Assembly: GCA_030641505.1 (NCBI GenBank)
Contig: DAOWHI010000173.1
Span: forward strand, 1-13,513
From: Gemmatimonadota bacterium
GTDB taxonomy: Bacteria; Gemmatimonadota; Gemmatimonadetes; JACCXV01; JAHWKZ01
Length of the DNA stretch: 13,513 nt
Reading direction: 5' to 3'
The position numbers and the translations under genes are program-made. Numbering within the stretch: the stretch's first letter is position 1; the number at the start of each line of letters is the position of its first letter. The notes beneath the pieces were generated by a model. The model was not told where the DNA came from. It did no database searches and worked only from the letters and a program-made list of their open reading frames with translations. This document shows positions 1 to 7,627 of the stretch, piece after piece.

Positions 1-1372
1 CGACGCCGTCCTTGACGTAGAGATCGTGCAGATAGCGTCCCGGCGTGTCGGTGTGCCACTCGGCGACTTCACGCGGATTCGCGGGATCGCTGACGTTGAT
101 GATGTGGAGCGCGCCATCACCATCGTGTGTAGCGTAGATGTGATCGCCGTCGAAGAACGTGTTGTGGACGCCGCCCGGTACCGTCTCTGTGTACTCCGCT
201 AGCACGGTTGGGTGCGCCGGATCCGAAAGATCGAGGATCGCTATTCCGTTGGCACGATTGGCCGCACCCTCGCGGCTGAAGACGCCGATCGTCGCATCTT
301 GGTTGACCTTGACGTCGAGCACGTAGCGCGCGTCCGTTGTGACGCTGTCGGTCAGCACGGGATGCGTCGGATCGGTGACGTCGAACACCAAAATCGCGTT
401 CGACTCTGCGGTCCCGAGGTACGCGTAGTCACGCCCATTGGTGCCGGTGAAAACCCGCAAGTCCCCGGTCATGCGATCGGTGACTGCGCCCCGACCCACG
501 ACCTTGAGATCGCGACGAACGGACCGCGGCTCGACCGTGATCACGTGTTGGGCGGTCTTGGTACCGAGCACGGCTTCGACGAGATACGTGCCCGGCTCAT
601 CGGCTACCAGTACCCCCTGGCTGTCGATCGACGCTCCGCCGGGTGACACGAACCATCGCGGATAGATCGCTTCTCCGCCGACGGTCAGACGTCCCACCTC
701 ACCGGTCCGAAGCTGCTCGGGCCCGCTGATCGCGAGTGCGCCCGATGGTGCCTGAGTCACTTCGATCGTCAGGCTTCCCTGGGCTCCAGCTCTCGCTGTT
801 TCCTCGGTCTCCAATGCAGCGGAGGCGGAGCGATGACTGGCGCTCACCGCAACCTGCCCCGCCGAGTGGGTGACCAGGTTGCCGAGCGGATCGATCGTCG
901 CTACCGATGGATCGCTGGTCGACCATACGAAATCTGTGACGTCGGCTGCCAAATCGTCACCGGAACGGGTCCGGGCGGTTGCGGACAGCGGGATCACGCC
1001 GCCGGCGGCTACCGTGGCCGGCAACGGGCCGACGTCGACGGTCATTGCCGCAGCCGGGGTTACGACGACATCGACCCGAGCGATCGCCCGGCTCCCGGCT
1101 CGGAAGACGAGCTGGCCCTGGCTCGGTGGCCCGCTGGCGAATCGGCGATTGTCGATCATCTGGCCCAGCCCCATGCTGGTCACGAAGCCCTGGACAGGCG
1201 CGTCGGAGATGACGTTGCCGGATGCATCGTAGGCGGTGATTGAGAACGAGACCGTGTCCCCGGAGGCGACGGAAACGGTCGTCGGTTGGACGTCGATCCG
1301 GTCGACTTCCTGGGCGATCGATGGCGAAGCGAGTGCCAGAATTGGCAAAACGGCGATCAACGGCCGCATCAT
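1..1372 (-). CDS. Exported Ig-like / LVIVD-repeat beta-propeller protein, copy 1 (3' end cut by window edge)
   Basis: The reading frame is open from ATG at 1372 to the window edge, giving 457 residues and no stop. A Sec signal peptide (residues 1-20, cleavage after SPSIA) is followed by three Ig-like (Big_2-type) modules at about 22-95, 108-190 and 198-285. The second carries the typical WSTSDPSVATID string. An LVIVD propeller begins near residue 288, with repeats such as ILVFDVTDPTHPVL and LHIINVSDPANPREV. The next expected segment, WDDGLVI in the two paralogues, lies just past the edge, so roughly 180-200 residues are missing. Conserved propeller histidines are H403 (VHN) and H449 (LHD). 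The start is supported by GGAGG at 1379-1383, six bases away; a second Met follows immediately. It is probably periplasmic or surface-exposed, with no lipobox cysteine. LVIVD-repeat function is not established. I am sure of the domain type and unsure of the role. Confidence 0.9.
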   Translation of the reverse strand, partial: MMRPLIAVLPILALASPSIAQEVDRIDVQPTTVSVASGDTVSFSITAYDASGNVISDAPVQGFVTSMGLGQMIDNRRFASGPPSQGQLVFRAGSRAIARVDVVVTPAAAMTVDVGPLPATVAAGGVIPLSATARTRSGDDLAADVTDFVWSTSDPSVATIDPLGNLVTHSAGQVAVSASHRSASAALETEETARAGAQGSLTIEVTQAPSGALAISGPEQLRTGEVGRLTVGGEAIYPRWFVSPGGASIDSQGVLVADEPGTYLVEAVLGTKTAQHVITVEPRSVRRDLKVVGRGAVTDRMTGDLRVFTGTNGRDYAYLGTAESNAILVFDVTDPTHPVLTDSVTTDARYVLDVKVNQDATIGVFSREGAANRANGIAILDLSDPAHPTVLAEYTETVPGGVHNTFFDGDHIYATHDGDGALHIINVSDPANPREVAEWHTDTPGRYLHDLYVKDGV

Positions 1373-1378
1373 TCGGGG

Positions 1379-1383
1379 CCTCC
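1379..1383 (-). promoter_or_regulatory. Ribosome binding site for LVIVD protein copy 1
   Basis: The minus-strand reading is GGAGG, a near-perfect Shine-Dalgarno core, separated by six bases from ATGATG at 1372. It fixes the start of the left-edge LVIVD gene, whose open frame can be read only from this side. Confidence 0.75.
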
Positions 1384-1486
1384 GCGAGTCATGGTCTCAA
1401 TGGCAGGGATCGTGAATGCGGGCATAACCTATGCGTCTACAAAGGTGAGGACGAGCACGGCCACGCTAGCGCTCAATCGATCTTGT

Positions 1487-1562
1487 TGGGGAGTAGCTCA
1501 ACCGGCAGAGCGCCGCGCTGTTAACGCGGTGGTTGCAGGTTCGAATCCTGCCTCCCCAGCCA
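1487..1562 (+). tRNA. tRNA-Asn (anticodon GTT), CCA encoded
   Basis: A full cloverleaf can be folded by eye. The acceptor stem is TGGGGAG (1487-1493) with CTCCCCA (1552-1558), seven pairs. The D stem is GCTC (1496-1499) with GAGC (1508-1511). The anticodon stem is CCGCG (1513-1517) with CGCGG (1525-1529), closing the loop CTGTTAA with anticodon GTT at 1520-1522. The variable loop is five bases. The T stem is GCAGG (1535-1539) with CCTGC (1547-1551) and loop TTCGAAT. The discriminator is G1559 and CCA is encoded at 1560-1562. Anticodon GUU reads AAC and AAU, asparagine. The next base but one begins the stop codon of the opposing LOG gene, so there is no room for a private terminator. I found no confident promoter in 1373-1486. 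Confidence 0.97.
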
Positions 1563-1563
1563 A

Positions 1564-2139
1564 CTAGCGGCGATCGACCCACTTTGGTGCGGTGGGTGAC
1601 TGGTAGCGCTCCATTCTCTCGAGCAAAGTCCGGGGTTCGGTTTCGACGATGACCATCGTGCGGTGCTCGGCGCCAAGGAAGCGATGGTCGACGGCGTGAT
1701 CGAGGAACGCCACCAGCTGATCGTAATACCCATCGACGTTGAGGATCGCACACGGCTTCCCGTGATACCCGAGCTGAGCCAATGTCCAGACTTCGGCGAG
1801 TTCCTCGAGCGTTCCGATGCCGCCCGGCAGGGCCACGAACGCGTCGGAGATCTCGATGATGTGTGCCTTGCGGGCATGCATCGTGTCGACGATGCGAAGA
1901 TCAGTCAGCCCGGCGTGGGCCAACTCCAAGTCGGCCAGCGCCTCTGGGATCACGCCCACCACCTCGCCGCCGGCGTCGAGCGCGGCGTCGGCCAATGCCC
2001 CCATCAGCCCAACGTCCCCGCCGCCGTACACCAGGCCTAGGCCACGCTCAGCGATCAACCGCCCCATCGCTTCGGCCGCGGCTCGGTATGAGTCGCGGCG
2101 GCCGTAGCTCGAGCCACAGAAAACGCTTATTCGCTTCAT
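1564..2139 (-). CDS. LOG-family (TIGR00730) nucleotide 5'-monophosphate phosphoribohydrolase
   Basis: This is a 191-residue Rossmann-fold protein of the LOG / TIGR00730 family. Characterised members hydrolyse the N-glycosidic bond of (cytokinin) nucleoside 5'-monophosphates, releasing base and ribose 5-phosphate. In bacteria they act in purine or nucleotide salvage or in producing cytokinin-like bases. Visible hallmarks are N-terminal ISVFCGSS, YGGGDVGLMGALAD (38-51), the R90-K91 pair in MHARKAH, and the catalytic PGGxGTxxE motif at 105-113 with E113. Length is normal for the family. I chose ATG at 2139 because homologues start at this beta strand. An upstream in-frame start at 2205 would add 22 unconserved residues inside the neighbouring gene. 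The ribosome site is weak (GAGG at 2152-2155, 12 bases away). It lies 20 bases downstream of LVIVD copy 2 on the same strand, so cotranscription is likely. The exact substrate cannot be told from sequence. Confidence 0.93.
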   Translation of the reverse strand: MKRISVFCGSSYGRRDSYRAAAEAMGRLIAERGLGLVYGGGDVGLMGALADAALDAGGEVVGVIPEALADLELAHAGLTDLRIVDTMHARKAHIIEISDAFVALPGGIGTLEELAEVWTLAQLGYHGKPCAILNVDGYYDQLVAFLDHAVDHRFLGAEHRTMVIVETEPRTLLERMERYQSPTAPKWVDRR

Positions 2140-2159
2140 CGATTTAGCGCGCCTCGGCG

Positions 2160-4055
2160 CTATGAAATCGGCCGATCTCCGGTTGGAACCCACTTGTGGA
2201 TCCATAGGCCGGAGTTGAAATCGGCCGAGAAGATCTTGTCGTCGTAGTACATCGCACCCCAGTTCATCGGCGTGTTGGGGACCCGGACATTCTCAGCGGC
2301 GCCCGTGAGATAGAAATCGATCTCGCGACCCTGCTCATAGAGGTCGCCGCGCAGCTCACCCGAAACGTCGAGCGCCCGCAACCCCGCGTTGTAGTAGCCG
2401 ATGTAAAGCGTTTCCTGGTCGTCTTCGATCCACAGGTTGTGCGCGCCTGCCTCGGGCACCTCGTACTTGGCGACTTCGACCGGGTTCTCGAGATCGGTCA
2501 CGTCGAAGACGTGGACGTAGCCCGTCGGCTGGAACGGTTTTTCGGCGTCCCAGTCGGGCGGGAAGATCTCGTCGCCGGTGAACACATAATTCCTCCACCG
2601 CCAGGCGACGTGAGTGTTGCCTTGGGGGTAGTAAACCCGCGATACGAACACCGGTTTGGTCGGCGTGCCACCCTTGCCAGCACCGCCCAGATCGAGGATC
2701 ACCAACCCGTCATCCCAGTAAGACAGATACGCGATCCCATCCTTGATGAAGATGTCGTGTAGCACACGGTTCGGGTTGTCGATCCCCCAACGACCCACCT
2801 CGCGCGGGTTGTCGCGATCCGAGACATCGATGATGTGCATGTCACGGGTGCCCCCATGGGTGGCGTAGACGAGATCGCCGACGATAAAGACGTTGTGTAC
2901 GCCGCCCGACACGGTTTCCGTATACTCGCTGATGATCGTCGGGTGCAGCGGATCCGCGAGGTCGAGGATCACGATCCCGTTCTTGCGGTTGGCTGCTCCC
3001 TCACGAGTCATGACCGCGAAACCGGCGTCGGCGTTCACCTTGACGTCGTTGACGCGTCGCGCGTCGACCTCGATTGAGTCGGACAGGACTGGGTTTGCCG
3101 GGTCCGAGATGTTGTAGACACGGAGCTTGGTGTCATGGTAGCTGCCCACGTAGGCAGCGTTCTTGTACAACCAAAGATCGCCCGTGTGAGCCGCTGCCAG
3201 CGCACCGTGACCGATTAGCTCGAGTTTGCGGTCGAACTCGCGTTGATCAACCAGCAGCTTGGTGAGCGCCGTGGATCCGGCGAACTCGGCTACGACGGTG
3301 TATTCCCCGGCCTCCTCGGCCACGAACGTCGCGCCATCGGTAACCTCGGCGCTGCTGCCTCCGATCACCGTGAAGCGTGGGAATGAGCCGCTGGGTAAGG
3401 GCTGGCCGTCGAGCGTGGGCAATAACCGGTACACGTCACCGGTACGGATGGCGCCCAACCGCGCGGCGAGGGTTAGGTCCCCGGTCGGAGCCGCCGAGAC
3501 GGCGATCCGCTGCGTCGCCGACGTCGGACCGATCTGGGCGGTGATCACTGCGGTGCCCGGTTTCTTGGCGACCAAAAAACCGCTCATGACTTCGGCCACC
3601 GTTGGGTTGCTCGAGCTCCAGCTGATATCGGAACGCCATACACGGTGCCCCAATCGATCGTAGGCTTCTGCCTGTAGGGGCATCCACGAGGTTGCCACGA
3701 CCGATGTCGTCGGCAGTGCCAGTTCGATCGAAGAGGGTGGCAACCGCCGCACGGCGACTGGAATGGAGGCATGCTTCTCGCCCGCCATGACGCCGATCGT
3801 CCGTTCACCCGCCGAGTATGCGACGAAGGTGCCGTTGGCGTCGATTGTCCCCACCTCGTACGACGTAAACCATTGCATCGACACGTCGATGGCGTTGTCT
3901 TCGCTATCGTATGCGGTGGCGATCAGGCGAACCGTATCGCCAACCGACGTCTCGACCGCGCTCGGCTGGATCTCGATCCGGGCCACGTCCTGGGCCATTG
4001 ATGGCCCGGACCATGCAAGGAATATCGATACGAGCATGAGGAGCTTTCTGGACAC
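2160..4055 (-). CDS. Exported Ig-like / LVIVD-repeat beta-propeller protein, copy 2
   Basis: A complete 631-residue protein. The signal peptide covers residues 1-21 (cleavage after PSMA, before QDV). Three Ig-like modules follow at about 24-102, 103-187 and 192-270; the second has WSSSNPTVAEV, typical of Big_2. The rest (about 275-625) is a propeller of LVIVD repeats: RVYNISDPANPV, IVILDLADPLHP, MHIIDVSDRDNPREV, DGLVILDL and VHVFDVTDLENPVEV. Blade-leading residues recur as N336-D, H387-N, H433-D, T481-H482 and H539-N. It starts with GTG, preceded by GGAGG at 4061-4065 with a five-base gap. The propeller is strikingly similar to copy 3, including THVAW followed by YVF, then GDEIFP, and LHDxxIxDG; the Ig part is much more diverged. 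It is predicted periplasmic or extracellular. Family function is unknown, and ligand binding or protein contact is only a guess. Confidence 0.93.
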   Translation of the reverse strand: MSRKLLMLVSIFLAWSGPSMAQDVARIEIQPSAVETSVGDTVRLIATAYDSEDNAIDVSMQWFTSYEVGTIDANGTFVAYSAGERTIGVMAGEKHASIPVAVRRLPPSSIELALPTTSVVATSWMPLQAEAYDRLGHRVWRSDISWSSSNPTVAEVMSGFLVAKKPGTAVITAQIGPTSATQRIAVSAAPTGDLTLAARLGAIRTGDVYRLLPTLDGQPLPSGSFPRFTVIGGSSAEVTDGATFVAEEAGEYTVVAEFAGSTALTKLLVDQREFDRKLELIGHGALAAAHTGDLWLYKNAAYVGSYHDTKLRVYNISDPANPVLSDSIEVDARRVNDVKVNADAGFAVMTREGAANRKNGIVILDLADPLHPTIISEYTETVSGGVHNVFIVGDLVYATHGGTRDMHIIDVSDRDNPREVGRWGIDNPNRVLHDIFIKDGIAYLSYWDDGLVILDLGGAGKGGTPTKPVFVSRVYYPQGNTHVAWRWRNYVFTGDEIFPPDWDAEKPFQPTGYVHVFDVTDLENPVEVAKYEVPEAGAHNLWIEDDQETLYIGYYNAGLRALDVSGELRGDLYEQGREIDFYLTGAAENVRVPNTPMNWGAMYYDDKIFSADFNSGLWIHKWVPTGDRPIS

Positions 4056-4060
4056 GACGA

Positions 4061-4065
4061 CCTCC
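4061..4065 (-). promoter_or_regulatory. Ribosome binding site deciding the GTG start of LVIVD copy 2
   Basis: Read on the minus strand this is GGAGG, five bases before GTG at 4055. Because the first ATG in frame (codon 7) lies inside the signal peptide and would remove the positively charged SRK n-region, this site argues for GTG initiation. Confidence 0.7.
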
Positions 4066-4097
4066 GGTCAACTTGGAAGAGTGAAGATAGGGTACTG

Positions 4098-4811
4098 ATG
4101 CGGAGAGAAGATTCTAGAACGACCGGCCTTGAGTCGCCACGCCGCGAGAGCTCGAGGGGCTGGCTTCTCGCGTACGCCGCGGTCTGTGCAGCGCTGTTGA
4201 TGCCACTGTACGTCTATCGGGCAAGCATGCTACTCAGAGGCGCCTTCATCGAGTCGCTGCCGGCGCTGATTCTCGTCGTTGCTTTCGCCCTGTCGATCGG
4301 CGTCGCCATGGCTTTATGGCGCTCGGGGGAGCGCTTTGTGCCTTGGCTGATGCTGGCGACTCTGTGTTTGGTGTTGGCCGGCGAGGAGGCAGATTGGGGA
4401 CGCGAGGCGGTGATGGGAAGAGTTCTCATCCCGGCCGCCGACAGAGGGGATTTCCACAACTGGTTGGTGGACCAAGTCGGGGCCCGACTCGCGATCGTGG
4501 ACTGGACTTCACGGTCCGGGATCGTGGTGGCGTTGATCATCGGGTTGGTCGCGACCGGCGCCGTTCTTCTGGCCACATTGAAAGCGATACGGGACGCTAC
4601 GATCGGGCTACCTCAAGGGTTCTTGCTTATCGCCGTCGGCTGGGCGCTGTTGGCGGTAACGGTCGACTTTCTGGATCTAGCCCTGGACCACTTTTACAAT
4701 CGCGTCGGGATCTACAAGTGGGCGATCGAGGAGTCTTCGGAAATCATGGCGGTGACCGCGATCGCGTTTGCCGCGCTAGTACGCGGGCACCGACACTGGC
4801 GAGGCGGCTAG
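4098..4811 (+). CDS. Six-helix membrane protein of unknown function with buried acidic motifs
   Basis: I do not recognise a named family with confidence. The 237-residue protein has a basic, polar N-terminus (1-20) and six hydrophobic segments at about 21-40, 53-74, 80-95, 139-161, 173-193 and 212-229. Charged residues sit unusually at membrane borders. AGEEADWGRE (94-103) closes helix 3, DFHNWLVDQ (118-126) follows in the loop, and EESSE (211-215) opens helix 6. EExxWG plus HN plus a C-terminal EExxE recalls a widespread group of uncharacterised bacterial membrane proteins; that is my recollection, not a search result. ATG at 4098 has only a weak AGGG at 4089-4092. It is divergent from LVIVD copy 2 with 42 bases between. 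Its stop overlaps the acnA stop on the other strand through CTAG at 4808-4811. It could be an enzyme or transporter; I cannot say which. Confidence 0.85.
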   Translation: MRREDSRTTGLESPRRESSRGWLLAYAAVCAALLMPLYVYRASMLLRGAFIESLPALILVVAFALSIGVAMALWRSGERFVPWLMLATLCLVLAGEEADWGREAVMGRVLIPAADRGDFHNWLVDQVGARLAIVDWTSRSGIVVALIIGLVATGAVLLATLKAIRDATIGLPQGFLLIAVGWALLAVTVDFLDLALDHFYNRVGIYKWAIEESSEIMAVTAIAFAALVRGHRHWRGG

Positions 4812-7588
4812 GCTTCCCGCGCCCTGAGAGTCCGCAGCACGTATGGTAGGATGCCACCGTTACGGTAGTAGTCGAGCTCGACCGGCGTGTCGAGTCGTGC
4901 AACCACTTCGAACGTTCTGCGATCATCGCCCGACTCGACGATCACCTCGAGCTGCTTGCCGGGCGACAGGTCAGCGATCCCGCGGATGGTGAACGTTTCT
5001 TCGCCGGTGAGACCAAACGTCTCTGCGTTGTCACCGGCCCCAAACTGAAGCGGTAGAACGCCCATTCCGATCAAGTTGCTGCGGTGGATGCGCTCGTACG
5101 AGTCGGCGATCACCGCGCCGACACCGAGCATAAGCGTCCCCTTGGCGGCCCAGTCACGCGACGACCCGGATCCGTACTCTTTGCCAGCGATCACGATGAG
5201 CGGAATACCTTCAGAGGCGTACTGGACGGCGGCCTGGTAGATCGTCATCTCCTCGCCGCTCGGTTGGTGACGCGTCCAGCCCCCCTCCGTTCCGGGGGCG
5301 AGCCGGTTGCGGAGCCGGATGTTGGCGAACGTTCCGCGCATCATGACCTCGTGGTTGCCACGTCGAGAGCCGTAGGAGTTGAACTCCTGCGGCTGAACGC
5401 CGTGTTCGATCAGCCACTGACCGGCCGGCGACTCGGCCGGAATCGAGCCGGCCGGTGATATGTGGTCGGTCGTAACCGAGTCGCCGAGCAGGGCTAGCAC
5501 CCGCGCGTCCTCGATGTCGCTCGGCAGTATCGGTTCGGCCGGGATCTCGCTTAGAAAAGTCGGCCGTCGGATGTACGTCGACTCGTCGGTCCAAGCGAAC
5601 CGGTCGCCGGCTGGGATCTCCAGCGCATGCCAGCGCTCGTCGCCTTCGAATACCTGCGCGTATTTGGCGCTGAACTGTTCAGTCTTGACCGCCGATCGAA
5701 CGGTGTCGGTGATCTCCTGCTGTGTAGGCCATATGTCGCGCAGGTACACGTCGTTGCCCTGCTCGTCCTGGCCGAGCGGCTCAGCCGTCAGGTCGAGATC
5801 CATTCGCCCGGTGAGTGCGTAGGCCACGACGAGCGGCGGCGAAGCCAGGTAGTTGGCCTTTGTATAAGGGTTGATCCGGCCCTCGAAGTTGCGGTTGCCC
5901 GACAGAACCGAGCACGCGACCAGATCATGTTGGTGGATCGCGTCGCTGATCGGCTGGGGCAACGGTCCGCTGTTCCCGATGCAGGTCGTGCACCCGTAGC
6001 CGACGAGGTGGAACCCCAACGCCTCGAGATCGTCCATGAGGCCGGCCTCCTTCAGGTACTCGGTGACGACCATTGAACCCGGAGCCAGACTTGTCTTTAC
6101 CCAAGGCCGGGTCTGAAGCCCGCGGGCGACCGCGTTTCGGGCCAACAGACCCGCACCGATCATGACCGAGGGGTTCGAAGTGTTGGTACAGCTCGTGATG
6201 GCGGCGATGACCACCGAGCCGTGATGAAGATCGAACGTGGTTGCTGCCGCATCCGGATCTTGGGTCTCACACGTCACCGAAACGCACGGGGATGCCGCGA
6301 CAGCGACCGCCGGCTCGTCGGGACCGCCGCCCTCCCCCTCCCAGCGGTTCGTCGCCCGCTCGCTGGCATCGTTGCCGCCATCGACGCCAAACATCTTGGT
6401 GAGGTCGAACCCGAACGTCGCCTTGGCGTTCGACAGCACGATTCGCCGCTGAGGGAGCTTGGGTCCTGCGATCGACGGCTCGACTGTGGCCAGGTCCAGC
6501 TCGAGCGTGTCCGAGTATGCAGCTTCAAGCGCGTCCGTGGTATGAAAGAGGCCTTGCTCCTTCGCGTACGCTTCGACCAGTGCCACCCGCTTGTCATCGC
6601 GGCCGGTGAACCGCAGATACTCGAGAGTCTCTTGATCGATTGGGAAGATCGCGCAGGTCGCCCCGTACTCGGGTGACATGTTGCCGATCGTCGCCCGGTC
6701 AGCGAGCGATAGCGAGCCGATCCCCCGGCCGTAGAACTCGACAAACTTCCCGACGACATCCCGCTCGCGGAGCATCTCTGTCACTCGAAGGACAAGGTCC
6801 GTCGCTGTCGCCCCCTCGGGGAGGGTGCCGCGGAGCTTGAAGCCGACGACTTGCGGTATCAGCATGGCGATCGGTTGGCCGAGCATCGCCGCCTCGGCCT
6901 CGATGCCGCCGACCCCCCAGCCCAGGATCCCGAGTCCGTTGATCATCGTCGTGTGGCTGTCGGTCCCGACCAGCGTGTCGGGGTAGGCGCACCGCTCACC
7001 GCCTGTCACATCGTCAAACACGACCCGACTTAGGTACTCGAGGTTCACTTGATGGACGATGCCCGTATCCGGTGGGACGACCCGAAAACCGTCAAAAGCT
7101 GTCTGCCCCCAACGCAGGAATGCGTACCGTTCACGGTTCCGCTCATACTCGCGCTCGGCGTTGATCAGAAAGGCCGCCTCGCGGCCATAGGCGTCGACCT
7201 GGACCGAGTGATCGATGACGAGATCGGCTGGCACCTGCGGGTTGATCGCTGCTGAATCGCCGCCCATCTCCGCCATCGCGTTGCGCATCGCGGCGAGATC
7301 GACGAGTGCAGGCACACCGGTGAAGTCTTGGAGCAGCACCCGGGTCGGTGTAAACATGATCTCGCGCGACGGTTCTGCGGTCGCATCCCAGCTCGCCAGC
7401 GCTTCGATGTCGCCATTATCGACCACGTTCCCGTCTTCGTAGCGGAGTAGGTTCTCGAGCAGAATCTTGAGCGAGTAAGGCAGCCGCGAAACGTCGAGTC
7501 CCCGTGTCGCCAGCGCTGGCAGGCTCCAGATCGAGTACGCATCGCCGTTGACGGACAGGTGCTTGCGGGTTCCAAATGAGTCGTTCAC
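4808..7588 (-). CDS. acnA: Aconitate hydratase A (aconitase)
   Basis: This 926-residue enzyme isomerises citrate to isocitrate through cis-aconitate in the TCA cycle, using a 4Fe-4S cluster in the cytoplasm. It is of the AcnA/IRP1 type. The three cluster cysteines are visible: C467 in ITSCTNTSNPS, and C533 and C536 in YGCTTCIGNSGP. Other signatures are GTDSHTTMINGLG (208-220), WGVGGIEAE (224-232), the swivel-domain GDSVTTDHISPAGSI (702-716), and GSGSSRDWAAKG (806-817), the arginine-containing substrate loop. It is slightly longer than E. coli AcnA (891). The excess appears to be a low-complexity linker around 405-450 (DGGNDASERATNRWEGEGGG). The start is GTG at 7588; an in-frame stop (the pgi TAA) lies 13 codons upstream and no other start exists between. 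The GGAGGT at 7604-7609 is unusually far (15 bases). It lies 39 bases after pgi, probably cotranscribed. Confidence 0.97.
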   Translation of the reverse strand: MNDSFGTRKHLSVNGDAYSIWSLPALATRGLDVSRLPYSLKILLENLLRYEDGNVVDNGDIEALASWDATAEPSREIMFTPTRVLLQDFTGVPALVDLAAMRNAMAEMGGDSAAINPQVPADLVIDHSVQVDAYGREAAFLINAEREYERNRERYAFLRWGQTAFDGFRVVPPDTGIVHQVNLEYLSRVVFDDVTGGERCAYPDTLVGTDSHTTMINGLGILGWGVGGIEAEAAMLGQPIAMLIPQVVGFKLRGTLPEGATATDLVLRVTEMLRERDVVGKFVEFYGRGIGSLSLADRATIGNMSPEYGATCAIFPIDQETLEYLRFTGRDDKRVALVEAYAKEQGLFHTTDALEAAYSDTLELDLATVEPSIAGPKLPQRRIVLSNAKATFGFDLTKMFGVDGGNDASERATNRWEGEGGGPDEPAVAVAASPCVSVTCETQDPDAAATTFDLHHGSVVIAAITSCTNTSNPSVMIGAGLLARNAVARGLQTRPWVKTSLAPGSMVVTEYLKEAGLMDDLEALGFHLVGYGCTTCIGNSGPLPQPISDAIHQHDLVACSVLSGNRNFEGRINPYTKANYLASPPLVVAYALTGRMDLDLTAEPLGQDEQGNDVYLRDIWPTQQEITDTVRSAVKTEQFSAKYAQVFEGDERWHALEIPAGDRFAWTDESTYIRRPTFLSEIPAEPILPSDIEDARVLALLGDSVTTDHISPAGSIPAESPAGQWLIEHGVQPQEFNSYGSRRGNHEVMMRGTFANIRLRNRLAPGTEGGWTRHQPSGEEMTIYQAAVQYASEGIPLIVIAGKEYGSGSSRDWAAKGTLMLGVGAVIADSYERIHRSNLIGMGVLPLQFGAGDNAETFGLTGEETFTIRGIADLSPGKQLEVIVESGDDRRTFEVVARLDTPVELDYYRNGGILPYVLRTLRAREA

Positions 7589-7603
7589 AGAGCGGAAGAT
7601 AGC

Positions 7604-7609
7604 ACCTCC
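7604..7609 (-). promoter_or_regulatory. Probable ribosome binding site of acnA, unusually distant
   Basis: The minus-strand reading is GGAGGT, a strong Shine-Dalgarno core in the 39-base pgi-acnA gap. It is 15 bases from the only available start codon, GTG at 7588, against a usual 5-9. Either the spacer folds or initiation is inefficient; no ATG, GTG or TTG lies at the optimal distance in frame. Confidence 0.5.
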
Positions 7610-7627
7610 GGAAAGTGCTGCGAGCGA

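Noticed and set aside
212..1243. Several plus-strand open frames over the first LVIVD gene
   Set aside because: The minus strand reads a signal peptide, Ig modules and LVIVD repeats without interruption; the plus frames are low-information Arg-rich shadows.
2140..2205. Upstream start for the LOG gene at 2205
   Set aside because: The added 22 residues are unlike the family N-terminus and overlap the end of LVIVD copy 2.
4012..4097. Divergent promoter search between LVIVD copy 2 and the membrane-protein gene
   Set aside because: Only weak AT-rich hexamers (such as TATCTT on the minus strand) are present without a matching -35; I could not support a specific promoter.
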